Positions 21,641 to 33,150 of a stretch of DNA of 64,000 bases are shown in pieces. The notes beneath the pieces are model-generated. The model made no database searches and was not told the origin of the DNA. It worked only from the letters and a program-made list of their open reading frames with translations. The DNA is from Siphonodentalium dalli (Eukaryota; Mollusca; Scaphopoda; Gadilida; Siphonodentaliidae): positions 49,406,443-49,470,442 of the forward strand of contig CP136068.1 in the NCBI GenBank assembly GCA_032622095.1. The letters are read 5' to 3'. The position numbers and the translations under genes were made by a program. Within the stretch, counting starts at the first letter, position 1. Every line of letters begins with the position of its first letter.

Positions 21641-23798
21641 AGTTGAAGGTCTTGTATATAACATGAAAAAACTAGAGCTTTGTGCCTTTTTAATAACCGG
21701 TGAATCTTTAAAAGAAGATGCAAAATGCATACATTTACAGCGCTTCACAACCGTATATATACGACAGCATTGTGCTCTCTGTGGCTGGCGACGGTCAATA
21801 GAGTCACACAATTTGCCTCTTTGTTTTTGCGTCTATTTTCGTTAGTGCAATGGAATTAGACAATAATTTAACTTTAATGAACGAAGCAATCATTTTGAAT
21901 TGTCTGGTATTGGTATCATATACGGCTTTTCGAAATAGAATTAATCCGCCTGAATCAATGTAAAGAAGCGCGTTCAGTTTGTTGGTGCGATGCCAAGTGA
22001 TACGCCCGGGAAGTAGTCGCCTATTCATAACTAGTGAGAAATAAGGAAATATGTAATGTTGTTTTTAATGATATATTAATAGGGGGGTTCATGCTATATA
22101 TACAAAATACTCCAAATGTTCCCAGTTCACGTCGAGACTATCAAATATAGAAAACAAACAGTCCTTCTAAATATTATTAAGTGATAAAATATAATTTTAA
22201 TTTAATATTTACCAATTATATAATATTATACTATAGATCAGTATCTGTGAAAAGCCGATGGAATCCTAACAGATTTACTTCTCTAGGTCTGTGATCCACT
22301 TTTGTTTCTGTATTGTTAGGATTACCTCCATTCCATTCGTTATGGCGCAGAACATGCACGAGCTTGTTGGTCAGTGGCGTAAGCCGCGTAATAGATCACT
22401 TCAATGCAGAATCCAATTTATATAAAAAGTCGATAACAATAACAAACACTGCTTCCTGGTTGGTTATATTTAAATTGCGAGATCGGAGGACAATGGCATT
22501 TGAATAATTTTCCCATGATATCGAAACACAACAAATGTTATAATGCAGAATACAAGCGACACATAATGCATTATACTCATCGCAATATACTAGATTTCAT
22601 GGAGTTTTTTTTATCAGTAAACGATATTTATTACTGATTATTATTTCGCATTGTGTTGCTTTTATAATTTCTACTAAATAGTAAGATTCTTAAAAACGTT
22701 TACTGCGCAGGTCATGCACTCCATATTTGGAAACGGATTTATTTCGTCATCTTGTGAAAGCCGCATCAACCTAGAAAATGAAAAGTGAATCAGAAATCTA
22801 GAGACGTAATTAAACCGTCATCTTGACATTCTTGTATCCGCATGCCTTCTACTGGGATTGAGCAGTTTCAATGTAGTAGTAGCTGGGTCCAATTAAACAC
22901 TTCACTTGATTTAATGAATTTATTCCATAAGAGAATGGAATGCTATACCAACTGAAATAGTCCAGTCGATGAGTTCAGAACCAGGATGATGAACCAACTA
23001 AATTCATGCTGGACGTCCCAGAAAACCAATTCGACTCAGTAAAGAATCCAATCAACTAATCTTGACACTCTATAAGTTTAAATTAAAATGGCTGCGGACA
23101 CACGTACCACACTAGCGATGGCATAGTAGGTGTGACAATTTATTATGGTGGAGTTTGGTGACAATGGGTAATCATAATTAATATGCCATAGCTAGCCATG
23201 TCACCCGCTGAATATTCGCACAATTAGTCTTCCTAAGTTCGTTATAATCAGCTTTTTTCTTGTTTTGGTCCTTGTATAGTTCGCGTTGATTATTCCCGAT
23301 ACATTATCGCAGCTGCATTTCCTCCAACAGTTCCGACACAGCTTCATCGGCGGAATTATGTGTTAGTTAAACGTCGCAAAATAAAAAAAACGCAAGTGTG
23401 GAACTGTCTTAATAAGCATGAAATTAATATAAGTAGATAAACATGCATTGAGATCATATCAATAAAACGTACTATACGTGCATGGTATGTGCGTGAATGT
23501 GGGATTGCCACGGTCAAACACAATTCTGGGCGATCTACCGTGCAATTATATATATATCGTTGATAATACAATGTTGCAAAACGTACCGAGTAAAGATCAA
23601 TCTTGGTGCAACGCAATGTGTTAATTGGTCCATTCGACATTGTGCGGAAACTCGGCGGGCAACATGGCTTGCTATGGCACATAATTATGACGACCAATTG
23701 CACCATGTCGGGTTTCCATCTGTATTCCAATCTCGGTTGTGAAGAAAAACCTAGAACTCAGTGAGTTTGAAAGATGAATGGCGAGATTTACCATGTTA
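21641..23798. other. Intergenic sequence, nothing recognised
   Basis: Several open frames of 60-124 codons occur on both strands. None shows a domain, a signal peptide or paired splice sites. No repeat structure was recognised. Confidence 0.35.
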
Positions 23799-24329
23799 TC
23801 ATACATGGGTTTGTTCAAAACGCTTTGTTTTAGCTATAAAAGTTTGAGTAATGCGAAAAAGAGTAGTGTTCTTGTGGTTTGATATACCTTTAACCCCATA
23901 TAAGAAATGATTTGCTTCTAATGATTGAAAGCCATTAATACTTAAATTTCGGTAAAAGTCAATTCTCTGATCAACAAATAAAGGGCATACATGGAAATAG
24001 TGATTCGCGTCTTCAATGTCTGAGTTACAGGGGCATATAGACGAATCGGATATGTGATTATCAAACATATCCGAACGGAGATCACTACAATGATTCCGAA
24101 TTTTACAGTGTATTGTATTAGTTTTCCTTTTTCCTGTATAAAAATAAGAGGGGGGTTTTATTATTGGGTCTATAATCCCTAAATTGGCTTTGAAATCTGA
24201 AATGGAGGCTGCATTGATTATATACACAGGTAATTTGTTCCATTCCACTACACTGCAACTGTTAGATCCTAGTAGAAAGGAGGTACAAAGATAGGATATG
24301 ATAGGATAATTTATTTTCAATACACACAT
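23799..24329 (-). pseudogene. LINE ORF2 C-terminal fragment, minus strand
   Basis: A frame of 176 codons with the standard order of a Jockey/CR1-like ORF2 end. It has VVEWNKLPVYIINAASISDF (the WN-LP segment), then SDLRSDMFDNHISDS, then CPC, eight residues and HYFHVC (a slightly shortened zinc knuckle). The RT core is absent. It is a different lineage from the other LINE tails here, judged by the CNSDIEDANHYF segment. No clear 3' tail repeat was found below 23799. Confidence 0.75.
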
Positions 24330-24377
24330 GAATTATACAATGGCAGTAAAACATAATAAGGTATTGCTGTATATTGT

Positions 24378-24423
24378 TGGGGGTAGCCTAGCCCTATCGG
24401 GCTGTCATCCTGCTACCCCCCAT
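24378..24423. repeat. Hairpin ggggtagc...gctacccc
   Basis: Inverted pair gggggtagc / gctaccccc around a loop that itself contains agccc-tatc-gggct. It may be the end of a small foldback element. Just beyond it, at 24592-24617, lies a C run followed by (CA)n. Confidence 0.5.
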
Positions 24424-24814
24424 GGCGGTTGATGCATGGCTATGCAATATTATATAGTATAATGTTTTGGTAACAACAATTCCCCACTACGAAAAACAAT
24501 ATTGTTGATGTTAAATTTCCAGCATAATACGTCGTGTTAGGTATAAAATTTGCAATGGTTGAAAATTTTGACCGAAGTTGGTGGTGAGACACCCCCCCCC
24601 CCCCCCACACACACACACCACCCTGCATATATGGCCATACAATGAAGCCAAACATAACTATACAGGCCTACTCAATATTATATGACGGAAACAGATCTAT
24701 ATCTATATAATGAACATACGATAAACATATTGTATAACGCTTCTTTTCCCCAATTATATAAAATATAGAATTTAATTTATATAATAATGAGATAAGGTTA
24801 CTCTGTTGGGTCGG

Positions 24815-24874
24815 GTATGAAACAGTTTGTGAACGAACCGACTTGCCGACGAGTTCACAAACTGTATTCATGCT
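24815..24874. repeat. Short inverted repeat
   Basis: gaaacagtttgtgaac is inverted as gttcacaaactgtattc around a 20-25-bp loop. Confidence 0.5.
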
Positions 24875-26760
24875 CGAATATCCAACGGAACAGGATGTTG
24901 TTATCTCCATTGTAATTTTATTCACTAAAATTTTGAAAAGAAACTGCGCGAAAAGTTTTTTTTTTATCGGCATTATGAAGTGAGATATCCTTTTACCGAT
25001 GATAAAATCGCTGGTAACGTTCCATTGGGTTACTCGGAGAAGTACCAGAACAACCTGCTGTTGCAAATTATTTTTACAGTGACAATTAATCGACAGCGAG
25101 CTTGCTAAAGAAAATGAGTATCTATGAGCATGTTAATCTGAGCTAACCCTATTTACGCACGCCGCGTGTATACTGTACATATACATGCCCTTGAGATTCT
25201 AGATAGCTGTGGGCGCTGACAATAACATGGGTGTTTTATTTATAGAATGGAAAATTTTGGGATGATTAAAGTCGAACTGCGAACAGGAGGCCGAGTCCGG
25301 TAAAAGGTGTAGTTGGGAATTTCAATTTCGTTTATTGTCGTTAATTAACGTTATGTCAATAATGTTGATTTTTTGTTTGTGATAAGCTATGTCAATTACA
25401 AATAAAAGAAATGAAAAAGATAATTTGTAAGTCTTATATTTCAACTTTTATAGACTTTTTTCGTTCTCCAGCCCACTGGGGGTTGTGGTCGGTTCGTTAA
25501 TTATAGGTGCTGGTTGTTATTGTTATTTTAACGAAATTCTGAGTTGGTCATTCGCGAAACCAATATTTTTTATATTCTATAATTACAATCATGTGTATAT
25601 AATATATGATCTTGAGCGCGTTACCATTTCTGACATTGGTTTTCTTGATTGTATATGTCACGCGATTTATCAACTGCTCTACTATGTATTTTCAGGCATG
25701 TCCCGGTTGAAAAAAGATGAGTAAAAGCCACGATTACACTTCTACTGCCATGTGGATAAGAATTAAGAACATACTGCAAACGTTGACGGTATAAACTGGT
25801 GGATACATGGTAATCGGGGCGCTCATCAATATACTAGTCGCACAGTGTTATTTTGGTTGATAATGTTTCCGCCAATCACGACAATGGTTACATGGATGTG
25901 GCCAAGCTGCAAAACAGAGTTCAGTCCCCTCGCTACACGATGTCTGAACGCTGCCGGCATGTGTATTTTCTTAATTAATTATAACATTTTTTATTGAAGT
26001 GTTTTGCCAGTTACAATTCATTCTGGCTTGATCTAGACTATTTTCAAATGAATATGGACAGTTTAGTTTCTCAGAATAATGCAGGAATTGTAACCTACAA
26101 AAATCTCCAATAAATAAATGCGACATTTTTTCACATTGTGTGAAGGTGCGGGCAGCGGTAAGTCCTGCGTATGGGACTGAACTCTGCATGGAGCTTGGGA
26201 TGTGGCTTGACGGTCGGTGTTGGGTGGGATGGGGTCAAACATAATCGCAACATCACCTCCGTAGGCCGATGTAGGCAAAAATTCCAACTCTGGATTTGTT
26301 ACCAGTAGCTTGTTGAAATTAAGTTACATGTTTTCGAGAAGAATAATTGTTTCTATAAAAACTAATTTATGTTCAACTGTAGTTAATTTTTTGAGCAAAC
26401 CACACACACACAACATTGTAAACTGAAAAATGTATCTTATATAATAATTTCTTTAACCGGAAAATGAACCAATTAATGATCACACTATTAATGAATCAAC
26501 TCATTTGAAACTGTAGCTCGACTTGTGAACTATTTCGTTCTTGAATATTCAGACATGGCTGTTGGTTAGAACATTCAATCTCAGCATATTAACACAGTCA
26601 CACAGCCTGTAAATTTCGCTGTAAACTTTTGATCGGAATTACGACACACGAGACCCACCCAATTGCACTCCCTTGCCACGCGGCCATGTAAGGCCCATGT
26701 TCATTACCAGAATAAAAACATTTTCATCAGGTGAGATATTGTACTTCCCCACAAAGTTAC
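24875..26760. other. Intergenic sequence, no confident gene
   Basis: A possible transmembrane exon at about 25483-25724 is listed under findings. Otherwise nothing was recognised. Confidence 0.3.

Positions 26761-26763
<3 letters not shown>

Positions 26764-26808
<45 letters not shown>
26764..26808. repeat. (AT)n microsatellite
   Basis: About 45 bp of uninterrupted alternating A and T. Confidence 0.95.
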
Positions 26809-26811
<3 letters not shown>

Positions 26812-27045
26812 TATGATTTTCACTTGCATACATCTATATTTACAGTCTGATAAACGCACATGCTAAAAAATGAAAATGTGTTCATCAAATGAGATGTTAG
26901 CCAGGTTCAGCGACATATATGTTTAGCTTGTACCGTGCATTAGTATGGTATATTGCTCTTGAGATGCACATGGCTGGAAGAGTCAGATTTTATGGCGACA
27001 AACCTACACGTTTATAGATATCGGCCAACGTATATCGAAACTTGT

Positions 27046-27213
27046 AAATAATAGTCGGGCTGCGAGAATAATCGGCCACTTAAATCAAATTAATATCTCT
27101 TCCACAGTCGAACCTCTGGCTGCTCAGCGTTGGTCGCTCATTCGGTTATCAGAAGATTGTATTATTCCTCATCGTTACAAGTGTCGTATGCTACAAGTTG
27201 CATGGACGGTTTG
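27046..27213 (+). pseudogene. Possible LINE ORF2 remnant
   Basis: The frame starting aatagtcgggctgcgagaat reads NSRAARIIGHLNQ, then SSTVEPLAAQRWSLIRL. This resembles the QNRAARxIxG...SS...L..W..L..R segment that follows the RT domain in many non-LTR elements. It is short and without flanking support, so the call is tentative. Confidence 0.35.
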
Positions 27214-27425
27214 ACCGTGTACGTGTAGGCCAAATGATCACGTGAGTTAGTTGACCTTCGTTGCCAATGGCAACACACGTTGCAAAGTGCACGTACGTGG
27301 GTTGAACCTGGCTAATGTCCTTCTCCACAATGTTACGATTATATGTATATTTATGATTTTCACATACATACATGTACATTTACAGGCTCACTACCATACA
27401 TACTACCGAACAACTTCATCGTAAA

Positions 27426-27737
27426 CCATTCCATGACTGGAGCTTCCTGAAATTTTGCGAAAACCATGTGCCAATGCATTCTCTTATATATGCGAGTTTC
27501 CCATAGTGAACCTCTTATATATAATAGAATGCACTGGCTTACAAGGTGACTATTGTTTGGCCAATGTATTCTATATATATAAGAAAATACATTGGCTTAA
27601 ACATATTTAACTCGACCTTGTAAGTCATTGTATTCTCTAATATATGGAGGCTCCATGTGGGAGACTCGCAAATATAAGAGAATACACTGGCACAAGATAT
27701 TTAATGCTGCACCAGCACAGCTCCCGCCATGAAAGGG
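27426..27737. mobile_element. Family B MITE, copy 2
   Basis: The right end CATGAAAGGG is followed by TTAA (27738-27741). The left end is a mutated form (TAAA-CCATTCCATGACTGG). It contains three or four alternating tgcattctcttatata hairpin segments. Confidence 0.8.
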
Positions 27738-28057
27738 TTAATAACGCGGTATAGCTGCTCGATTATAGCAATGATCGGGTTCACGAACGTGTGGCATGTG
27801 CTAACCAAGTATAGTTACGTAATCTTTGAGATTTTCACACAAGGCCAATAGGATTGTGCTATTTATTTATGAACGGGAAAGTGTTATAATACAAAATTCG
27901 GAATATGCCATACAACTATACGAATTCTCCAATGGATGACTGTTTCGGGGGGAACGTTTGTGGACAGAAACCAGTCTATAGCAAATAATTTTGCCTATAT
28001 TACAGTATATTATACCAATTAATGACTTAATTTCGGCGTGCTGTGTGGATCACTTAA

Positions 28058-28369
28058 CCCTTCGATGAATAGAGCTTCCTGAGATTTTACGAAAACCCTG
28101 TGCCATTGCATTTTCTTAATATAAATGTGCGAGTCTCCTATACATGTATATCATAGGGAGCCTCGCATATAAGAGATTGCATTGGCCTAACAATACTTAC
28201 CTTAACATTGTAAGCCAGTACATTCTCTTATACATGTACATGCGAATCCAGTGCATTCTGTTATACATACGAGGCTCCCTATATATGGGAGACTGGCATA
28301 TATAAGATAATGCGCTGGCACATGATCTTTCATGCTGCTGTAACAGCGCAGCTCCCGATGACGAAAGGG
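28058..28369. mobile_element. Family B MITE, copy 3
   Basis: TTAA at 28054-28057 and 28370-28373. Ends are CCCTTCGATG and GACGAAAGGG. The interior hairpins are more diverged than in copy 1. Confidence 0.8.
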
Positions 28370-28429
28370 TTAATCAGGCATGCAGATTTTCGGTCAGCAC
28401 AATGGACCATGCAGCATTCCATAAATGTG

Positions 28430-28624
28430 GAAAGATATAGCTTATTTTTGTTGTAGCAGGAACCGGTCTAATGGAATAACTTTGAAGTACTGGGCGCCGG
28501 GAGCCAGTCTAACACTTGTTCATTCAGAAACAGTCACCCCGATATCTCAACGCATATCGTGGCGTACACTGAATCCAATATCTACCAGAGTGCACCAGTC
28601 ATACATCATTTCTGACTATGGCTG
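28430..28624 (+). CDS. Possible exon, unrecognised
   Basis: A pyrimidine-rich acceptor (tatttttgttgtagcag, AG ending at 28459) precedes an open frame of about 55 codons ending TGA at 28622-28624. The translation includes ITLKYWAPGASLTLVHSE and STRVHQSYIISDYG. It could be a terminal exon. No upstream exon in a compatible phase was found and no family is recognised. Confidence 0.2.
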
Positions 28625-28625
28625 A

Positions 28626-29877
28626 GTACCAGTCTGTATTTTTGTATATTTAGCGCGGGTTTTTCAGCAAAAATGGCCGACTAGATCATCCGAAATCAAA
28701 CGTCCTATATGTGCTTTGAAAAGAATTCGCTCACTAAAATCTTATTGACAAATATTTAGAACGGTAGGTCTCGTTTTGTGTGCAACTCAGCAAAATGGCT
28801 GCCAATAAGAACTTTTATGTTTTATTTTAACTAAACTTGAACCAACTTGAATCTATCTGCAAATCAGTGTGATGTTCTTTTGACGGGCCAAGTTAGAAGG
28901 AAGCGATCAATCGAAATATGACAATTATCATAGAAAACATGGCATACAAACGGTGGGCTTCTAAAAGTCGTATCTCATTGCAGGAAAATCAAATTGTACA
29001 GGAGACGCAAAATAAAATAAAATAATTTATCTCTGGAACTAGAGTTGGTATCTGCCAACAACTTTGTACAAAAAAAAAAAAAAAACTTGATATCACAGCT
29101 GATATAATAGATAAATTTCATATTCAATTATCTGTTAATAAGAAAGCATAATTTTATGGTGTTATAAGACATTTTAGAGAAAAAGTAGAAATATGGTAGA
29201 TACGACATTTTAGTTTTGACGATTTCCACTGCGTCGTTACTCTCTCTCACTCTCAGGCCTCTTCAAAACCATCCAATCAGAATTATCCTACCCGAAACGG
29301 TTTCGAAAATAAATATTACGACATTTTAGAATTAACGAAAAATTTCACTGGAAACCCAGATAAGACGTTTTAGAACACGAATTACGTCGAAAAATGGCAT
29401 TTATACTTGAAATATTGACAAATTATCATATCAACATAATATGTAATCGAACCCGTATATTCCGAAAATGCACTAAAACGTTTTGCGCCAAAATGACAGG
29501 AATACAACATTTTAGAAGCCCACCAACGAAATTTGTATTACGTACGTGTAACCAACCTTACCTGGATAACACGTGTATATGCTCCATGCATGCGTTCAGT
29601 ATAATGTAGTCAGGACTCTCTCATTGTAACTGCTATCCACCTGATGTAGCGTCTTCATGTCAACTTTATTTTTGTTATTACCTGTTGCATTTTACAGCTT
29701 TGTATCTGTATTCATTGCACATATTCACTGCACCTATTCGGCTGATTGTTAAAAGTTTGTTATTTCGTGGAATAAATTATGGTGTTTGTTATTTCGTTTT
29801 CATCGTAAAAGCAATGACCATTTGGGGTTTTCATTCATTTATAGGGCTATAGGGAAATTGTTCTTTTTAAGATTGGT
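28626..29877. other. AT-rich intergenic sequence
   Basis: The phrase acattttag recurs at about 29168, 29207, 29318 and 29506, usually preceded by cg or ag. This may be a worn tandem repeat. AATGGC-type YY1-like sites occur at 28671 and 28795. No gene was seen. Confidence 0.3.
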
Positions 29878-30243
29878 GGCGTTTTGAGAAGGGGTGTATA
29901 TTCCCGGTGTATATCACACATAGACAGGGGTGAAGCACAGGAGCTTGGAATTTTGTCAAAACCCCTCTTTTATTGGCGGAACCACCACCCGGGACCAAAG
30001 GTCACGGAAGGAACGAAACAACAAATTGTGGCCACCCATTTTGAACTCAACTGTATTCCTACAAAAAATATATTTTCACTAAAAACTTTTGGTACCTCTT
30101 ACACCTTAGATGCCAATCTACAACATTCCATAGGTATATTTTTCCAGTTCTTCGAAAACCTCACTTTATTTCGGTAATGTATTGTAAATTCACCAACGAA
30201 CACAAATCTGCGACTTCTTCATCACCTGTCTTAGAATCTGAGT
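29878..30243 (+). repeat. Dispersed repeat, left member of an inverted pair
   Basis: Inverse of 32849-33183. It holds one full copy of the 36-bp motif (cccggtgtatatcacacata) that is expanded next to the other member. It then continues through tattggcggaaccacc, gggaccaaaggtcacg and cacctgtcttagaatctga. An open frame in this orientation (29884-30177) is partly shared by the other copy, but no domain is recognised. Confidence 0.8.
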
Positions 30244-30429
30244 AGCGGAACTAGTACGGAAATATGCGGAAACTTTAAAACTATGATCCGGAGACGGATA
30301 ACACGAAAGTACCGTTTATAATTTCGAACATAGCTGCTGATTACATGTTTATTACATGACCGTACCGATGCACTGATCATCATGGACTTTTTGATGGATG
30401 ATATTATAACATTGGCGTCTAGATGGGAA

Positions 30430-31015
30430 CGAATCATTTTAGGCTCATTTGCATAAAAACATGGCCGCTGGCAGCCATCTTGGATTTAAGTGATAATACT
30501 AGATACATCTGAATCAATAACACAGCCTAGAGCCTGTGTCGATGCTCCTATCATCACGAAATTTTTCATCGATCATGACATTGATATATAGACGACACCG
30601 AGTCATTTTGGGCTTATTTGCATGAAAAACACGGCCGCCAACAGCCATCTTGGATTTCAAAATTGCATCATTTAGCACGGGCAAGAGGTCGCAGTGTTGG
30701 TCCGATCATAATTAAATTTGTCACGGAGGTTGACATTGACATGTAGATGGGAAACGAGTCATTTTGGTGTGAATTCTCAAAGAAACATGGCCGCCGTCGG
30801 ATTTCAGCGACAACACCGCATATATAATTAAATCAATAACACTGCCTAGAGCCTAGGCCTATGTCGATGAACCCATCATCGTGAAATTGTTCATGGGTCA
30901 TGACATTGGTATCAAAATGAGAACGAATCATTGCTAGAGACTGTAACATTGGTGCGATCGTCGTGAAATTAGTCATAGAAACATGGCCGCCGTCGGATTT
31001 CAGCCACTCGTTTCA
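30430..31015. repeat. Degenerate tandem repeat of about 165 bp with YY1-like sites
   Basis: Repeated order: acgaatcattttgg, then catggccgcc, cagccatcttggattt, aatcaataacac-gcctagagcc, then catcatcgtgaaattgttcat and atgacattg. Three to four worn units. The catcttggattt phrase recurs at about 54408, so the family is dispersed. Confidence 0.6.
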
Positions 31016-31023
31016 TCGACCAT

Positions 31024-31505
31024 GAAAGTTACGCCGATGGGGTCACTGTCACAAGGCTCCGGTCACATTCGTAGCCAGTGTAGCCAGCTTATTTCACCGG
31101 CGATCATATTCGTAGTCAGCTTTTCTAATTCGTGGTTTATATTGCCCGAAATATGACGTCATCACGTTCGTGACTAAAATTTCGACGTCATGCTCCAAAA
31201 CTGACTTCGTTTATCAACTTATATTGGAATATAATTCGAGCATTCCAACGACATTGATCCGAAACATCAGGTTATTAGATGAACTTATATCAAAACTAAA
31301 TTCAAGTTGTTGTTCATCCATCAACTCAGAAAAATTAGATTAACCTGATCGTGTTCATTGAGGCTCGCCTGAATATGAAAAGCTGGCTACAAATGTGATC
31401 GCCATAAAAAAGCTGGCTACATTTGTGATCGATTAAAAAACCTGTCTACGAATGTGATCGGATCGCGGAGCCTTGTGACAATGACCCCATCAGCGAAAGT
31501 TACAT
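31024..31505. mobile_element. Foldback element
   Basis: The left end gaaagttacgccgatggggt, followed by cacaaggctccg and tcacattcgtagccag, is inverted at 31440-31495 (acgaatgtgatcgg, ggagccttgtgac, atgaccccatc). The phrase aagctggctacaaatgtgat is tandemly repeated in the right arm. About 480 bp, no ORF. Confidence 0.65.
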
Positions 31506-32330
31506 TAAGTAATGTTTTTAATATTTTTTTGGTATTTTTGATTTTGAGAAAAACAATGCCGATGGTGGCTAGCTGTCTTGAATTTAAAAATTGAATTTCC
31601 AATTCATGAGCACAGGCTATATAAGCATATGCATAAAGCCATTCTTTGAGAGTTTTGGTGCTGATTCGTTACGACACACGAGTCACGAATACTATTTATA
31701 GATCCTGGTACCGGTACAGTTGACAATACTTATAGTTGCTTATTAAATAAAATTTATGTTAGCGAGTTTATCACTAACTCAAATTTATAAACTAGTTATT
31801 CGGTAAACCAGTTTGCATTACAACTTGCAAACGCACAAATAAAACGTATACTGTAAAGAATACGTAGGTTAATTTTGTGCTATTACATTAAAGAATCTTA
31901 TTACATTTTGTTACTGTATTTGGCATATTAATCTGTATTAATGGCGAGTTTTTGTACCCTACATTGACAATTTTGAATTTCGCGAAACTAAACACTCGTT
32001 CTATATATGCATGGCCAATATCGTTACCTAACTCAAGACAAATGTCTTCTCTCATCAACTAAGACATATATTTGTTCGTCAGAACTATTAAAAAACAGCA
32101 TTTTATGTGGAAATAATTCAGATATTCTGGCAACGAATCTGCACCAAAACGCACAAAGGAATCGCTTCACGCATAGGCATATATACCAGGCCTCCCCGTG
32201 AGTCTATATATCTTTTTCTTCTACTTCGCGATATTCGACCAGTAATCAGTGGGTTGATTACTATTACTATTATATGATGGATATTTTAGGCCTATACAAC
32301 GGAGCGCGACACAAGCTCATATATGAGGGA

Positions 32331-32370
<40 letters not shown>

Positions 32371-32848
32371 AGGGAGAGTTTTGGTCCCCTTATGACCAAT
32401 CATTGCAACCAGTAGCATTACAAAGTCAAGTAGTACATATAGGCCTACCGGTACATAACGAACATAAAACAAGAAGAAAAAAACAATACCACGTGGTCGT
32501 GCCATAAATAGAAATAAATTATATGTGAAATATTTGTACAAATTACCATTCAGTCAAATGAAGAATATCTTCTTGGGTAGTCGTCATTTCCATGAGATGA
32601 TAACAGCAGACACAGAAAAATACAGAAATTTTCAGGAAAATGCACAAAACATCAGGATTAGATCTTCAAAAACGAGCATAGTATGACGCAAACATAAACT
32701 GATTTAAGTTTTCTGGCGCCTATAAGTTCGAAAACCGCACGCACTTTCAAATATTTTTGAATTTCGCGGGCTTTAAATTTAGGTTTCGATTTTATTTCGT
32801 TCCGACTTTGTTATTCCGGAAAAATGGTTTTGTGCCGTTTGTCATTCT
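31506..32848. other. AT-rich intergenic sequence with a (GA)n tract
   Basis: A (GA)n/(GGGA) tract lies at about 32326-32380. No gene or element was otherwise recognised. Confidence 0.35.
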
Positions 32849-33150
32849 GATTCTAAGACAGGTGATGAAGAAGTCGCAGATTTGTGTTCGTTGGTGAATT
32901 TACAATACATTACCGAAATATAGTGAGGTTTTCGAAGAACTGGAAAAATATATCTATGGAATGTTGTAGATTGGCATCTAAGGTGTAAGAGGTACCAAAA
33001 GTTTTTAGTAAAAATATATTTTTTGTAGGAATACAGTTGAGTTCAAAATGGGTGGCAACAATTTGTTGTTTCGTTCCTTCCGTGACCTTTGGTCCCGGGT
33101 GGTGGTTCCGCCAATAAAAGAGGGGTGTTGACCAAATTCCAAGCTCCTGT
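32849..33150 (-). repeat. Dispersed repeat, right member of the inverted pair
   Basis: Inverse of 29900-30243, with only scattered differences. Its inner end runs directly into the 36-bp satellite, at the same place where the left member has its single 36-bp motif. Confidence 0.85.
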
